In this document: positions 37,236-46,938 of the stretch, one piece after another
Position numbering within the stretch: position 1 is the first letter of the stretch
How the letters are laid out: the number at the start of each line of letters is the position of its first letter
DNA from: Chimonanthus salicifolius
Taxonomy: Eukaryota > Streptophyta > Magnoliopsida > Laurales > Calycanthaceae
Length of the DNA: 64,000 bases
Assembly (NCBI GenBank): GCA_013350335.1
Contig: CM023535.1
Span: 36,364,991 to 36,428,990, forward strand
Reading direction: 5' to 3'
Made by a program: the position numbers and the translations under genes
The notes under the pieces: model-generated
The model's input: the letters and a program-made list of their open reading frames with translations, nothing else
What the model was told of the DNA's origin: nothing
The model's database searches: none

Positions 37236-38240
37236 TCATACAAAGAGTTCCGGATGAGCGGCTCTCATCTCTAACTCAAGTTCCCAGGTGGTTTCTTCAT
37301 TGTCATGTCGTTCCCATACTACCTTGATCTGCGCTGTAGTCTCCGCAACCAACTCCGGTCCAATCAGCGCAGGCTCACCGGCCTCTGTCCAACACACTGG
37401 CGATCTACACGGCCTACCATATAAGGCCTCAAATGGAGCCATCTTGAGGTTTGCCTAGTAACTGTTATTGTAGGAGAACTCCACCAGTGGCAAATGATCC
37501 TCCCATCTACCCTTGAAATCCAGCATACATGCTCACAGCATATCCTCCAATGTCTGTATTGTCCTCTCCGACTGTCCATCAGTCTGTGGATGAAATGCTG
37601 TGCCAGTCAACATGTCGGTCCCCATAGTCGACTGCATACTCTGCCATACCCTGCTAGTGAACCGGCCCTCTCTATCGGACACAATAGTCCGAGGTACACC
37701 AAGTAGTCTGATAATATCTTGGATGTACCGCCGACCCAAGGTCTCCGATGAATCTGTCGTTTTGACAGGAATAAAATGTGCAGACTTTGTCAATCAGTCC
37801 CCCCCCCCCCCCCTCCCTCCCGATGCATATTGCATTGTAGCCCTTTTACGACCTTAGTAGCCCTGTTACAAAGTCCATGGCTACATGTTCCCATCTCCAC
37901 TCCGGCACTGGTAAGGGTTTGAGTAAACCTGGTGGCTTCCGATGTTTCGACTTAACCTGCCGACAAGTTAGTGCAGCGAGCACAAACTCTGCCACATCTC
38001 TCTTGAGTCCATGCCACCCATAGTGCCTCTTAAGATCAGGTACATCTTGGCGCTGTCCGGATGGGTAGAGAGCTTGGCTTGGTGTGCCTCAACCAATAAC
38101 TCCCTTCTGCAGCTCTCAGGCACATATGTCCTACTCGGAATAAAAGACCCTATTCCGGTCATAATTCCTATTTCGGTACTACCTCGCTTGCAAATATCTT
38201 GGTTCATTTCTCCTCCATTTCTGGGTCTATTCGCCGTTCC
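37236..38240 (-). pseudogene. Ty3/gypsy integrase-chromodomain remnant (minus strand)
   Basis: Reading the minus strand from 38,240 downward: the zinc-binding region (ELLVEAHQAKLS), an integrase core with SAHFIPVKTTDSSETL, the second catalytic Asp in IVSDREG, the Glu in FHPQTDGQSERTI, then MAPFEALYGRPCRS, and a chromodomain-like C-terminus (TTWELELEMRAAHPELF) ending at 37,236. It has stops at ~37,456 and 37,533, a frameshift zone around a C15 run (37,799-37,813), and an internal deletion of about 0.4 kb that fuses the integrase C-terminus in frame to the chromodomain. It is a broken chromovirus integrase. Confidence 0.85.
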
Positions 38241-38997
38241 CGTTCAATTGTGTCAAGTACCTCTTAATTACATCAACATCACTCACATCAACCTACGAGT
38301 TTCATTCTTGCAGAATTTACTCTGTCCCACAAGTTATCTCTTTTTCTCATGAACCCATTTGCGATCTTATGTAGATTAACTTATTCTATTTCACTCTACC
38401 CGTTACCAAGACATTTCCCATACGTACCCATTCAACACATTCTTTCGTCTACTCTCTGTGTGAGATAGCCTGCCCATACGAGCCTATGCTCAAGTCCTTT
38501 GCTGATTCCATTTCAATTAGGTTTCTAACTGCACTCTCCTGGAATTCCATCGGCTAACTATAGAGTCAGCTAGCTAGACTAACTCGGCAGTCGCCCATAG
38601 CTTCCCATTCGAGTTTCACTAGACTCTTATCCTTCCGATTAAATACATCTTCAAAACTTAGCACCTCTTCATTTGCACATAAGTCACTATGTGACTAACC
38701 CTTTTGTTCATAACTCCTACAATACCAATACACGACATCAATCCAAACCACCATGGGAACCCTCATCCATGATTATACACATCCATGGTTAGTAACCATC
38801 CATGAATATAACACTCCTATGGGTATAATCCATTCATGGGCATAACTAACACCTTCGTAGGACTATTCTGCCTATCATAATACTCATGAGTCAATTTATG
38901 GAACCAAACTGTATCTATCGGGGACTCGACATACCCACCAATGGTCGTCATCATCTACCAATAGGGATACTATAGCAAGTTCAGTGGACATTTATTG
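38241..38997 (-). other. Unidentified internal block shared by both minus-strand elements
   Basis: About 760 bp upstream (on the minus strand) of the integrase remnant, where RNase H and RT should lie. I recognise no RT, RNase H or gag motif. It is homologous to 62,089-62,864, apart from an indel of about 60 bp. It ends abruptly at ~38,997, where plus-strand gag sequence starts. Confidence 0.6.
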
Positions 38998-39044
38998 TGC
39001 TAAGGAACGACAATCTCACCATGAGGAGGAACGATAATCTCACC

Positions 39045-40130
39045 GTGAGGAAGATCAACCATCCCTCCACGAGGAGGAGCACAAAGCAGCGTGAACATAC
39101 CGGTGGTGCCTCCAGAATTGCAAAACTTGGTTCAAGTGGTGGTCACTTCGGTGCTTCAACAGCGATTGAATGATAATGGAACCACCAAAGAGACCAATGA
39201 CAGGAGCATGGTCAGGGACTTCCATTAACAGCGCCCTCCTTATGTCAAAAGGGAGAGAAGGGGCTGTTGGAGCAGAAAATTGGCTTAAGAAGATTACATA
39301 GATCTTGACCCTACTCAAGATCAGGAGTCATATTGACAAGATTTTACTGGCCACATCACAACTGATTGATGATGTTGGTAAATGGTGGGAGGTGGTAGAG
39401 AAGCAGCGAGCACTTCTTCCAGAAGGAGAGAGGACTGCCATGACTTGGGAGCAATTCTCAGCTACCTTCCTGGAACATTATTTTCCTGAGAAGGAGAAGG
39501 AGCGCCAGACACAGGCTTTTCTATCTTTGGTACAAGGTACCATGACTGTGGCAGAGTACCACCAGGAATTTCTCAGTTTGTTTGTATATGCATTCTATAT
39601 GGTGGATACAGAGTATCGGAGGGCACACAAGTTTGAGCGGGGCCTTCGGCCTAGCATAAGGGCCAAGATAACCATATTCAAGGCAGCCACATTGGCAGAG
39701 GTGGTCAGCAGGGCCACTATAGCAGAGCAGGAGATGGCTGAGTTGACGCGTTTTGATAATCGCCGAGCTCAGAGTGGGAGGGGTGCTTTTCAGCCCAATA
39801 AGAGGTTCTGACTGAACTCTAGCAGACCCTCACCATCCATTGGGTCAACAGGGGACTTTCGACCCAATCATCCCTCCCCATCTGCATCAGTCACTCAGGC
39901 TCCCAGAGGTGTGAGCAACTGCTTTCATTGTGATCAGCCTGGCCATTTTAAGAGGGAATGTCCACAACTCAACAAACCCTCATATTCCAGAGGTTCATCT
40001 CATCCACCAGTTAGGCCAGCTAATTCACGTGGAGGCAGGACATTTAACCAGGCGGGACGGCCACCTACAGGATCTGGACGGTTATTCACCTTAGCACCTC
40101 CAGCAGCAGAGGATCACTCTGTGATTCAAG
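39045..40130 (+). pseudogene. Gag of the plus-strand chromovirus
   Basis: The degraded N-terminal part (39,045-39,300) includes a recognisable GAENWLKKIT segment with stops. From 39,305 the frame is open: a capsid-like region with DDVGKWWE, TWEQFSATFLEHYFP and the VAEYHQEF segment typical of gypsy gag. A stop lies at 39,809-39,811; the same frame continues to a zinc knuckle CFHCDQPGHFKREC at 39,920-39,961 (C-x2-C-x4-H-x4-C). It is followed by a Ser/Arg/Gly/Pro-rich stretch that leads into the protease. Confidence 0.88.
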
Positions 40131-40445
40131 GTATGGCAGTAGTCAGTAGTTCCTACGCCTTTGCATTATTTGATTCGGGATCATCCCACTCTTTCATATC
40201 TGCTGCATCTATAACTGCTACTGGTACATTGGTACAAAAATTGTCCACATCACTCACCATTGTATCCCCCGTCGGAGACACATCATTGGGACTTATATGC
40301 ACAACAGTGAATACTGAACTTGCTGGACTAAGATTTGAGTTCAATTATTTGGTACTCGATATGTCAGAATATGATATTATTTTCGGCATGGATTGGTTGG
40401 CTAGCTTTAAGGCCAACATTGATTGTTATCGTCGCAGGGAACATT
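40131..40445 (+). pseudogene. Aspartic protease of the plus-strand chromovirus
   Basis: In the gag frame, the retropepsin motif ALFDSGSSHSFIS has its catalytic DSGSS at 40,172-40,186. It continues to the DIIFGMDWL block (about 40,370-40,400), a normal C-terminal protease landmark of plant Ty3/gypsy elements. A frameshift at about 40,435-40,445 separates this frame from the reverse transcriptase frame. Confidence 0.88.
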
Positions 40446-41469
40446 TTGGTCTCTCGAGGGAAAACAACATGTGGTTCATACTGATAAACAAAGTAGACTG
40501 CATGAAGGGTTGAATCACCTAGTATTGAACAGTATCCAAATTAACAAGGCACCGGTGACTGAACCTCTGGAAATAGTAAGGGACTGTGCGGACGTTTTTC
40601 CAAAGGAACTCCCTAGCTTGCCTCCCATGAGGGAGATCAATTTTGAAATTAGGTTGTACCCTGGCACTGCACCAGTGTCATTACCACATTACCAGATGGC
40701 ACCAGCGGAGATGTCCGAGTTAAATAAGCAGATTGATGAACTGCTTAGACTGGGGTGCATTCGGAACAGTACATCGGCTTGGGGAGCTCCGGTTTTATTT
40801 GTGAAGAAGAAGGATGGTTCACTCCGTATGTGTGTGGATTATCGAAAATTGAACCAGCTGTTGGTCAGAAACAAGTACCCTCTACCCAGGATTGATGACT
40901 TCTTTGATCAACTTAGAGGTTCCAGTTATTTCTCTAAGATTGACCTGATGTCTGGATACCATCAAATCCGGGTTAGGGAAGAGGACATAGAAAAGACAGC
41001 TTTTAGAAAGCGGTATGGATTATTTGAGTTTGTAGTTATGCCGTTTGGACTCACCAATGCACCGGTTGTGTTCATGGATTTAATGAACAGGATTTTCCGT
41101 CTTTACTTGGACCAATTTGTTATTGTGTTTATTGATGACCTGGTTTATTCCAAAAGTAAGGAAGAGCACGCTGAGCACCTGAGGATAGTTCTGGATACTT
41201 TGAGGAAGAACAAACTATATACCAAAGCCAGCAAATGTGAATTTTGGTTATCTGAGGTCAACCTTTTGGGGCATGTTATATCAGCAGAAGGTATAGCTGT
41301 GGATCAAGGCAAGGTAGCGGCAGTAAGAGATTGGAAAGCACCGAAAAATGTAACCGAAAACCGTAGTTTCTTGGGATTGGCTGGTTATTACAGAAAGTTT
41401 ATTATGGATTTCTCCAAGATTGCATCTCCACTGACCCGACTCACTCAGAAAGGAGTCAAATTTGAGTAA
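40446..41469 (+). pseudogene. Reverse transcriptase of the plus-strand chromovirus
   Basis: Open for most of its length. Blocks: [18 protein letters not shown], the [16 protein letters not shown] region, [44 protein letters not shown], then the active site FIDD at 41,128-41,139. The residues after FIDD are LVYSKS, one residue shorter than usual, consistent with loss of a codon. The thumb/connection region ([21 protein letters not shown]) follows. The frame stops at 41,467-41,469 and reopens in the same frame in RNase H. It copies element RNA into DNA. Confidence 0.9.
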
Positions 41470-41475
41470 TCAAAT

Positions 41476-41850
41476 TTGTGCAACCAGAGATTTGAGGAAC
41501 TGAAAAATAGACTTACAACTGCACCTATCTTAATTTTGCAGGAAAGAGGCAAGGGTTATGAAGTACAATGCGATGCTTCAGGAGAGGGACTGGGGTGTTC
41601 ACTCATGCAAAGTCATCGTGTGGTGGCTTATGGTTCAAGACAATTGAAAATACATGAACGCCTCTATCCTACGCATGATCTTGAACTAGTCGCGGTGGTC
41701 TTCGCTCTCAAAAGTTGAAGACATTATTTACATGGCGAGAAATTTGAAGTGTTTTCAGATCATAAGAGCTTGAAATTTTGTTTGATCAAAAAGAACTCAA
41801 TCTGAGGCAGCACAGATGGATGGAATATCTGACGGATTATGAGTTCGCAC
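41476..41850 (+). pseudogene. RNase H of the plus-strand chromovirus
   Basis: In the RT frame, with [12 protein letters not shown] (first catalytic Asp), [16 protein letters not shown] (catalytic Glu helix), then a stop at 41,716-41,718 and the VFSDHKSLK block (third Asp). A 1-bp frameshift near 41,775 moves the reading to the integrase frame, which begins with KELNLRQHRWMEYL and continues to the HPGKTNKVADALS segment. Confidence 0.88.
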
Positions 41851-43300
41851 TTCGTTATCACCCTGGCAAGACGAACAAGGTGGCAGATGCACTCAGCGGC
41901 ATATCACATGCATCAGTGGCATGTTTGATCAGAACAGAATGGGAGATGCTGAATACCATACGAGAATTTAATCTCTACATCAATAGCCATGGGAGTATGT
42001 ACAATTTGATCATACAGTCCAACATGGTTACTAAGATTGAACAGGAACAGCAGACAGACCCGGAAGTGGAAGAGATATGGGCTAAGATGTCTACTGGTGA
42101 AGTCATTCCAGAATGGGAGTTAAGTCCGGGACAGGGTCTTGTATTCCGAGGAAGGGTATATGTACCAAAGAGCTGCAGAAAAGAGTTATTGGTTGAGGCA
42201 CATCAGACCAAACTCTCTATTCATCCGGGTAGCACCAAGATGTATCACGACCTGAAGAGACATTATTGGTGGCATGGACTAAAAAGAGATGTGGCAGAAT
42301 TTGTGGCTCATTGCTTAACGTGTCAGCAGGTTAAGATGGAACATCAGAAGCCACCAGGGTTACTCAAACCCTTACCAGTGCCGGAATGGAAATGGGAGCA
42401 CATCTCCATGGATTTTGTGGCAGGGTTGCCAAGGTCTTCAAAGGGCAACGATGCGATATGGGTCATGGTAGACCGACTGACCAAGTCTGCACATTTCATT
42501 CCCATTAAGATGACAGACTCATCTGAGACTTTGGGTCAGCGGTGTATCAGGGATATCATCAGATTGCATGGTATTCCTCGGAGTATTGTATCTGACAGAG
42601 ATGGTCAATTCACCGGTAGACTATGGCAGAGCATGCAAGCAACCATGGGAACAAATTTATTGATTAGTACAGCATTCCATCCACAGACTGATGGACAGTC
42701 TGAGAGGACAATACAGACACTGGAGGATATGTTGAGAGCATGTATGCTAGATTTCAAGGGTGGATGGGAGGATCACTTGTCGTTGGTAGAATTCTCATAC
42801 AACAACAGTTACCAGCCAAGCCTCTAAATGGCACCATTTGAGGCATTATATGGTAGACCATGTAGGTCACTAGTGTACTGGACAGAGGCCGGTGAGCCTG
42901 CACTGATTGGACCAGAGTTGGTTGCAGAGACTACAACGCAGATATAGTTGATACGGCAGCATCTATTGACTGCGCAGAGTTGTCAGAAGAGCTATGCTGA
43001 CAAGAGGAGGAGGTTCCTTGAATTTGAAGTGGGAGACATGGTGTTCTTGAAAGTCTCGCCACGAAAGGGACACATGAGATTTGGAAAGAAGGGGAAATTG
43101 TCTCCAAGATATGTGGGACCGTTTTCAATCATAAGAAGGATGGGGGACATGGCTTATCAATTGGCACTTCCATCACAGTTGGCATCTTTACACGATGTGT
43201 TCCATATATCGATGTTGAGGAAGTATAATCCTGATCCTTCTCATGTACTGAATATACAAGACATAGAGGTCCAAAGCGACGTAACATACGTTGAAAAGCT
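41851..43300 (+). pseudogene. Integrase of the plus-strand chromovirus
   Basis: Zinc-binding domain with the His pair in the EAHQTKLSIHPG region and C-x2-C in HCLTCQQVK (about 42,190-42,335). The catalytic core has Asp in WVMVDRLTKSAHF, Asp in IVSDRDGQFTG and Glu in HPQTDGQSERTIQ. Stops at 42,825-42,827 and 42,945-42,947 interrupt the frame around MAPFEALYGRPC. The GPY/F-like region continues (SPRYVGPFSII, LHDVFHISMLRKY). This enzyme would insert element DNA into host chromosomes; the stops disable it. Confidence 0.9.
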
Positions 43301-43448
43301 TGTCCGAGTGGTGGACACAGAACAAAGGGTGTTACGGAACCAAGCGATCCAGTTTGTCAAGGTGGTATGGGATCGACATGGCATTGAGGAAGCCACATGG
43401 GAACTCGAGTCGGAAATGAGGAAAACTCATCCTGAGCTATTTATGTAA
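43301..43448 (+). pseudogene. Chromodomain-like C-terminus of integrase
   Basis: The last residues before the stop at 43,446-43,448 read VKVVWDRHGIEEATWELES, then an EMRKTHPELF tail. Spacing and aromatic residues fit the chromodomain-type tail that defines plant chromoviruses. Such domains direct insertion toward heterochromatin marks, which fits the repeat-rich setting. Confidence 0.75.
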
Positions 43449-43473
43449 ATATTTGAAACCCTATTTCACTCTA

Positions 43474-43508
43474 TTTTCGGGACGAAAATTTTAAAAAGAG
43501 GGTTGCAT
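43474..43508 (+). promoter_or_regulatory. Hairpin plus polypurine tract before the 3' LTR
   Basis: Inverted repeat TTTTCG-GGA-CGAAAA, then AAAAAGAGG at 43,494-43,502, 6 bases before the LTR start at 43,509. The same arrangement precedes both minus-strand LTRs. Confidence 0.65.
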
Positions 43509-44767
43509 TGTAACACCTCGGATTTTCAATTTATTATTTTGTATGAAAATTATCCATTTAATTTGTGAATATTAGTTATGGATCTTAAATTGGGTAAAGA
43601 GTTGGGTCATTGGCCCAATTAGGACCCAACGGTTTTGGAATTCGTTTCAACAAAAAAAAAAATTAAATGGGGTTGAAATTAATTAACAATGCAATATTAA
43701 ATAAATAAGGAAAGGGATAATTGAGCATGGCCGATTATTAGGTTGTATATCTATGATTATGCGCATGCAAGATAAGATAGGCTAATGTATCTTGGAAAGG
43801 TGTCCTTTCCTTGTTAAGAAAGGCAAGAGGGACGCATGACATATTTTATCTAGGACTATCCAAAGTGGGAATCATTATGCACGGCAATTATCATCTTCTA
43901 AGATAGGACCGTGTGGAGTTTATTAAAAGGGAAACACAAGGGCACACGGCATGGGGGATTGTTTATCTTAAGCACCTTCAAACTTGGGATCAAGAGGGAG
44001 TAATAAAAGGAGAAACAAGAGGGGCGCACGGCTTACACTTACTCACCATAGCCGAATTTTATCCCTCTTTCTCAAGATCATTCATGGTAAAACAAGAAGA
44101 AGAGAAGGCAGCCAGCAAGAGGTGTCCTTGGTTTGGAAAAAAATCAAGAGGAAAGGAGAAGGATTGGAAGAACAAAAATCAGTCGCGGAACCGGTTAGTA
44201 TTTTATAAATTTTGTTTGAAATAAAAGAACCATAGGGTTCGGCCATGGAAGAGTTTTGATAATTTTAATGGAAGCATGAACCATAGGGTTCGGCCACAAT
44301 GCATGGCCGAGCCCCATGAAAGAAGACATGGTTAATCTATGGATTTTTAATGAGGAAAAAACCATGGGAGTTGGTTAATAAATTCATATGGTTTTAATGG
44401 ATGTTCTTGGTGATTTTTAATGGAAGGTTATTGGTTATATTTTAAGGAATGAAAAACATGGAAAATCATGGTTTAAATTATGGGTTCTTGGGTTGGAATA
44501 AGATGAACCATAGGGTTCGACTATGGGTATGGCCGAACCCCATGAAAGGAAATTAATAAGGTGATTAGATCATGGAGGATCAAGGATTGATAATTTTTAA
44601 AAAGAAGATTTTGAACCATATGGTTCGGACGTGGTGTATGGCCGAACCCCATGGAAGTTATATTAATTTAGAAAGTGAATAAAAAAAAAGGGTTGGATTG
44701 TCTCTATGGGTGAGGTTCGGCCATGGTGTATGGCCGACCACTAGAGTTTATTTATGGGAGATGATTT

Positions 44768-44880
44768 CTAATTATGGAAAAATGCATGCTAAATATGGAA
44801 ACTATCTAATTATGGAAAGATGCATGCTAAATTTGGAAACTATCAAATTATGGAAAGATGCATGCTAAATTTGGAATTAT
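44768..44880 (+). repeat. 38-bp tandem repeat in the LTR (three copies)
   Basis: ATGCATGCTAAAT starts at 44,782, 44,820 and 44,858, an exact 38-bp period with few changes. Confidence 0.85.
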
Positions 44881-45080
44881 GGATCCAAGAATAGGAATTG
44901 ATAAATTTAGAAAGTTTCTATTTAGGGACTTTCTAAGTATGGAAATTGGATATTGAATTTAGAGAGTTTCTAAATATGGATCTTCTAATTATGGACTATT
45001 GATTAAATGAAAACCATTAAGGAATATTGTTTGGGTTAATAAGTTTAAAAAGGGTTTTAATGGATAATCTCTATGAGTGA

Positions 45081-45775
45081 GGTTCGGCCATGGTGTATGG
45101 CCGAACCCCATTAGGATTTATTTTATGAAGGATGCTTCTTAATTTAAAAAGTTCCTAATAATGGAAGCTTGGAGGAATATTGGTCATGTTTTATGGAAGA
45201 TGGTTACTATTTTTAGTAAGTTTCTAATTATGGATCTTTGGATTTAAAAAAAAAAAAAAAGGGGAGAAAGAACATTAGACCATGGTTCGACCAAGGGCAT
45301 GGCCGAAAACCCCATAAATAATTATGAAATTATACTCATATGGTTAGATCATGGAAATGATGGCAATTTTGTAAATAGGGTCTAGAATGAAGGACCATGG
45401 GTTCGGCCATGGTGTATGGCCGAACCACATGGGAAATATTTGATGGATCATGTTGGGACTAAGGAATCAATTATGGAATTAATATGGTGATTGATTAAAG
45501 TGGAGGATACAAATGTATGTTATCGGATTATTGATTATGTAAGCCATGGATGGCAAAGTTGTAAATATGTGGAAATATTGGACATAGGGTTCGGCCAGGG
45601 TGTATGGCCGAACCCCATGAACTATTTATTGGACTATGTGTTTGGATTAAAGAAGTATGTAGGGATTATTTTGGAACCTAAGCAAGGAAAATGGCTATGG
45701 ATATCTATAATGGCAATGTCGTAATTAAGTGAAAAATAAGGGACCTTGGGTTCGGCCATGGTGTATGGCCGAACC
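45081..45775 (+). repeat. Perfect hairpins in the LTR (arms GGTTCGGCCAT / ATGGCCGAACC)
   Basis: Perfect 11-bp arms with a 5-nt GGTGT loop at 45,081-45,107, 45,400-45,426 and 45,749-45,775. A near-perfect copy lies at 45,588-45,614. Imperfect copies lie at 44,286-44,314, 44,513-44,540, 44,622-44,648, 44,714-44,739 and 45,284-45,311. The same hairpin, with loops GGTGT or GTAGT read on the minus strand, occurs in the minus-strand LTRs at 50,571, 51,174, 54,083, 57,601, 58,811 and 59,021. Confidence 0.85.
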
Positions 45776-46836
45776 CATGGGGATTTGTTTATGGACTTAA
45801 AACATTTTAAATCAAGTGGGACTTAGTTTTGATTGATTGTTATATTATAAGGTAACGGGACCTCACAAGGTTTTTACGATCGTGAGCGGTTACCGGACGA
45901 AAGACGCAATGGCACGTTAGCGGTCTTTAGTAGGATTCCACCTCTTTGAAACCATGGGTTTATGTACAATTGTCTTATCATATTTTTGAATGAAATTATG
46001 TTGCAAAGGAATATGTTTCAATTGTGATTTTCAATGCTATGTTTTTATGATAAATAGCATGTGTGGAATATGTTTCGAACTGTGATTTTAAATGCTATGT
46101 TTATATGATAAAATAGCATGTGCTTCATTGGCATCTCATGCATGGCATAGGGTGGAGCATTTATAACCGGAGGGGCCACACTCCGTCGGGGCGTCTGAAA
46201 AACCTATGTGGGGTACCTTGATGTGCTTTTCCATCAAGAAGAAACCAGAGGCTCCACACTCCACCGGGGCGTCCGGAAGACCTATGTGGTGGGTACTTTT
46301 ATGTACATGTGATGGGTGGGACTCATTGCATTTGTCATCATTGCATGGCATGGATTTATATGGTTTTTGACATCACAATATTATTATATATGTTTTGTAC
46401 TAACCATGTGTTAGCCGTAATTGGAATACCTACTGGGCGCGTTGTTCTAACGCCCTACTTCTACCCTAGTTGATGACACAGGAAATCAGGGGAATGATGA
46501 ACGCAAGGCGGGCCAGGCATAGGAGCTTGTATGATTTAGTTTATATCTTAATAAAGTTACTCATGGACTTGTATTTTGAGTATCTAGATTTCGGAATGTA
46601 ATAACTTAGATGGTTGGATGTTAATTTTGATAATTATGGTATTTGAATGATGATTAAGGACTTGACGTACTTTGTTATCTGAATGGAATAGAACTTGGTT
46701 CTATTATTATTTCCGCAAGTTATATTTTTATTGCGCATGTTGATATTTTTATGTGTGAACCATTTTCGTGGACTTAGTCCATGCACACATTGGGTTGGCC
46801 AGTTAAGGGTCGTACTTTAGAAGTTCAGACTTAGCT

Positions 46837-46862
46837 CGAGTCGTGACGTCCCGCTCTTTATC
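46837..46862 (+). promoter_or_regulatory. Conserved TGACGTC motif near the LTR 3' end
   Basis: CGTGACGTCCCGCTC lies about 80-90 bases before the LTR end here and again at ~53,767. Reverse-strand equivalents are at ~56,230 (GACGTCACGACGCG) and ~63,229 (GCGTCACGACGCG, core slightly changed). TGACG is the core of plant TGA/bZIP sites. Conservation across LTRs is visible; a role in transcription is inference. Confidence 0.4.
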
Positions 46863-46938
46863 ACTCTACTATGTTACAAAAAAAAAAATAGACTCTGATT
46901 TATAGGAAGAAGCGAGTGAAAAAGTGTAGGGCGTTACA

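Larger units (their letters stand above)
39000..46938 (+). mobile_element. Ty3/gypsy chromovirus (Tekay-like), 5'-truncated, with 3' LTR
   Basis: Plus-strand element with gag, protease, RT, RNase H, integrase and chromodomain in the canonical Ty3/gypsy order, followed by a polypurine tract and a complete 3' LTR (43,509-46,938). No 5' LTR or tRNA-Met primer site is present: the left part is lost where it meets the minus-strand remnant at about 38,998. The Tekay-type assignment rests on the C-terminal chromodomain and the CCHC/DSGSS/FIDD set. There are multiple stops and frameshifts, so it cannot move on its own. Confidence 0.9.
43509..46938 (+). mobile_element. 3' LTR of the plus-strand chromovirus (3,430 bp)
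   Basis: Begins TGTAACACCTCGG and ends GGGCGTTACA, so it has the terminal inverted repeat TGTAAC/GTTACA. It is unusually long and holds about nine copies of a hairpin (arms GGTTCGGCCAT / ATGGCCGAACC), a 38-bp tandem repeat (44,768-44,880), CTTGATG...CATCAAG hairpins and a TGACGTCC motif near its 3' end. It abuts the telomere-like array at 46,939. No LTR gene is supported. Confidence 0.9.

Noticed and set aside
37799..37820. C15 run in the integrase remnant
   Set aside because: Probably local decay or an assembly artefact replacing a non-repetitive stretch seen at ~61,640; not a functional motif.
45491..45724. 77-codon plus-strand frame
   Set aside because: It overlaps the LTR hairpins, has no homologue I recognise and is not kept in the other LTR.
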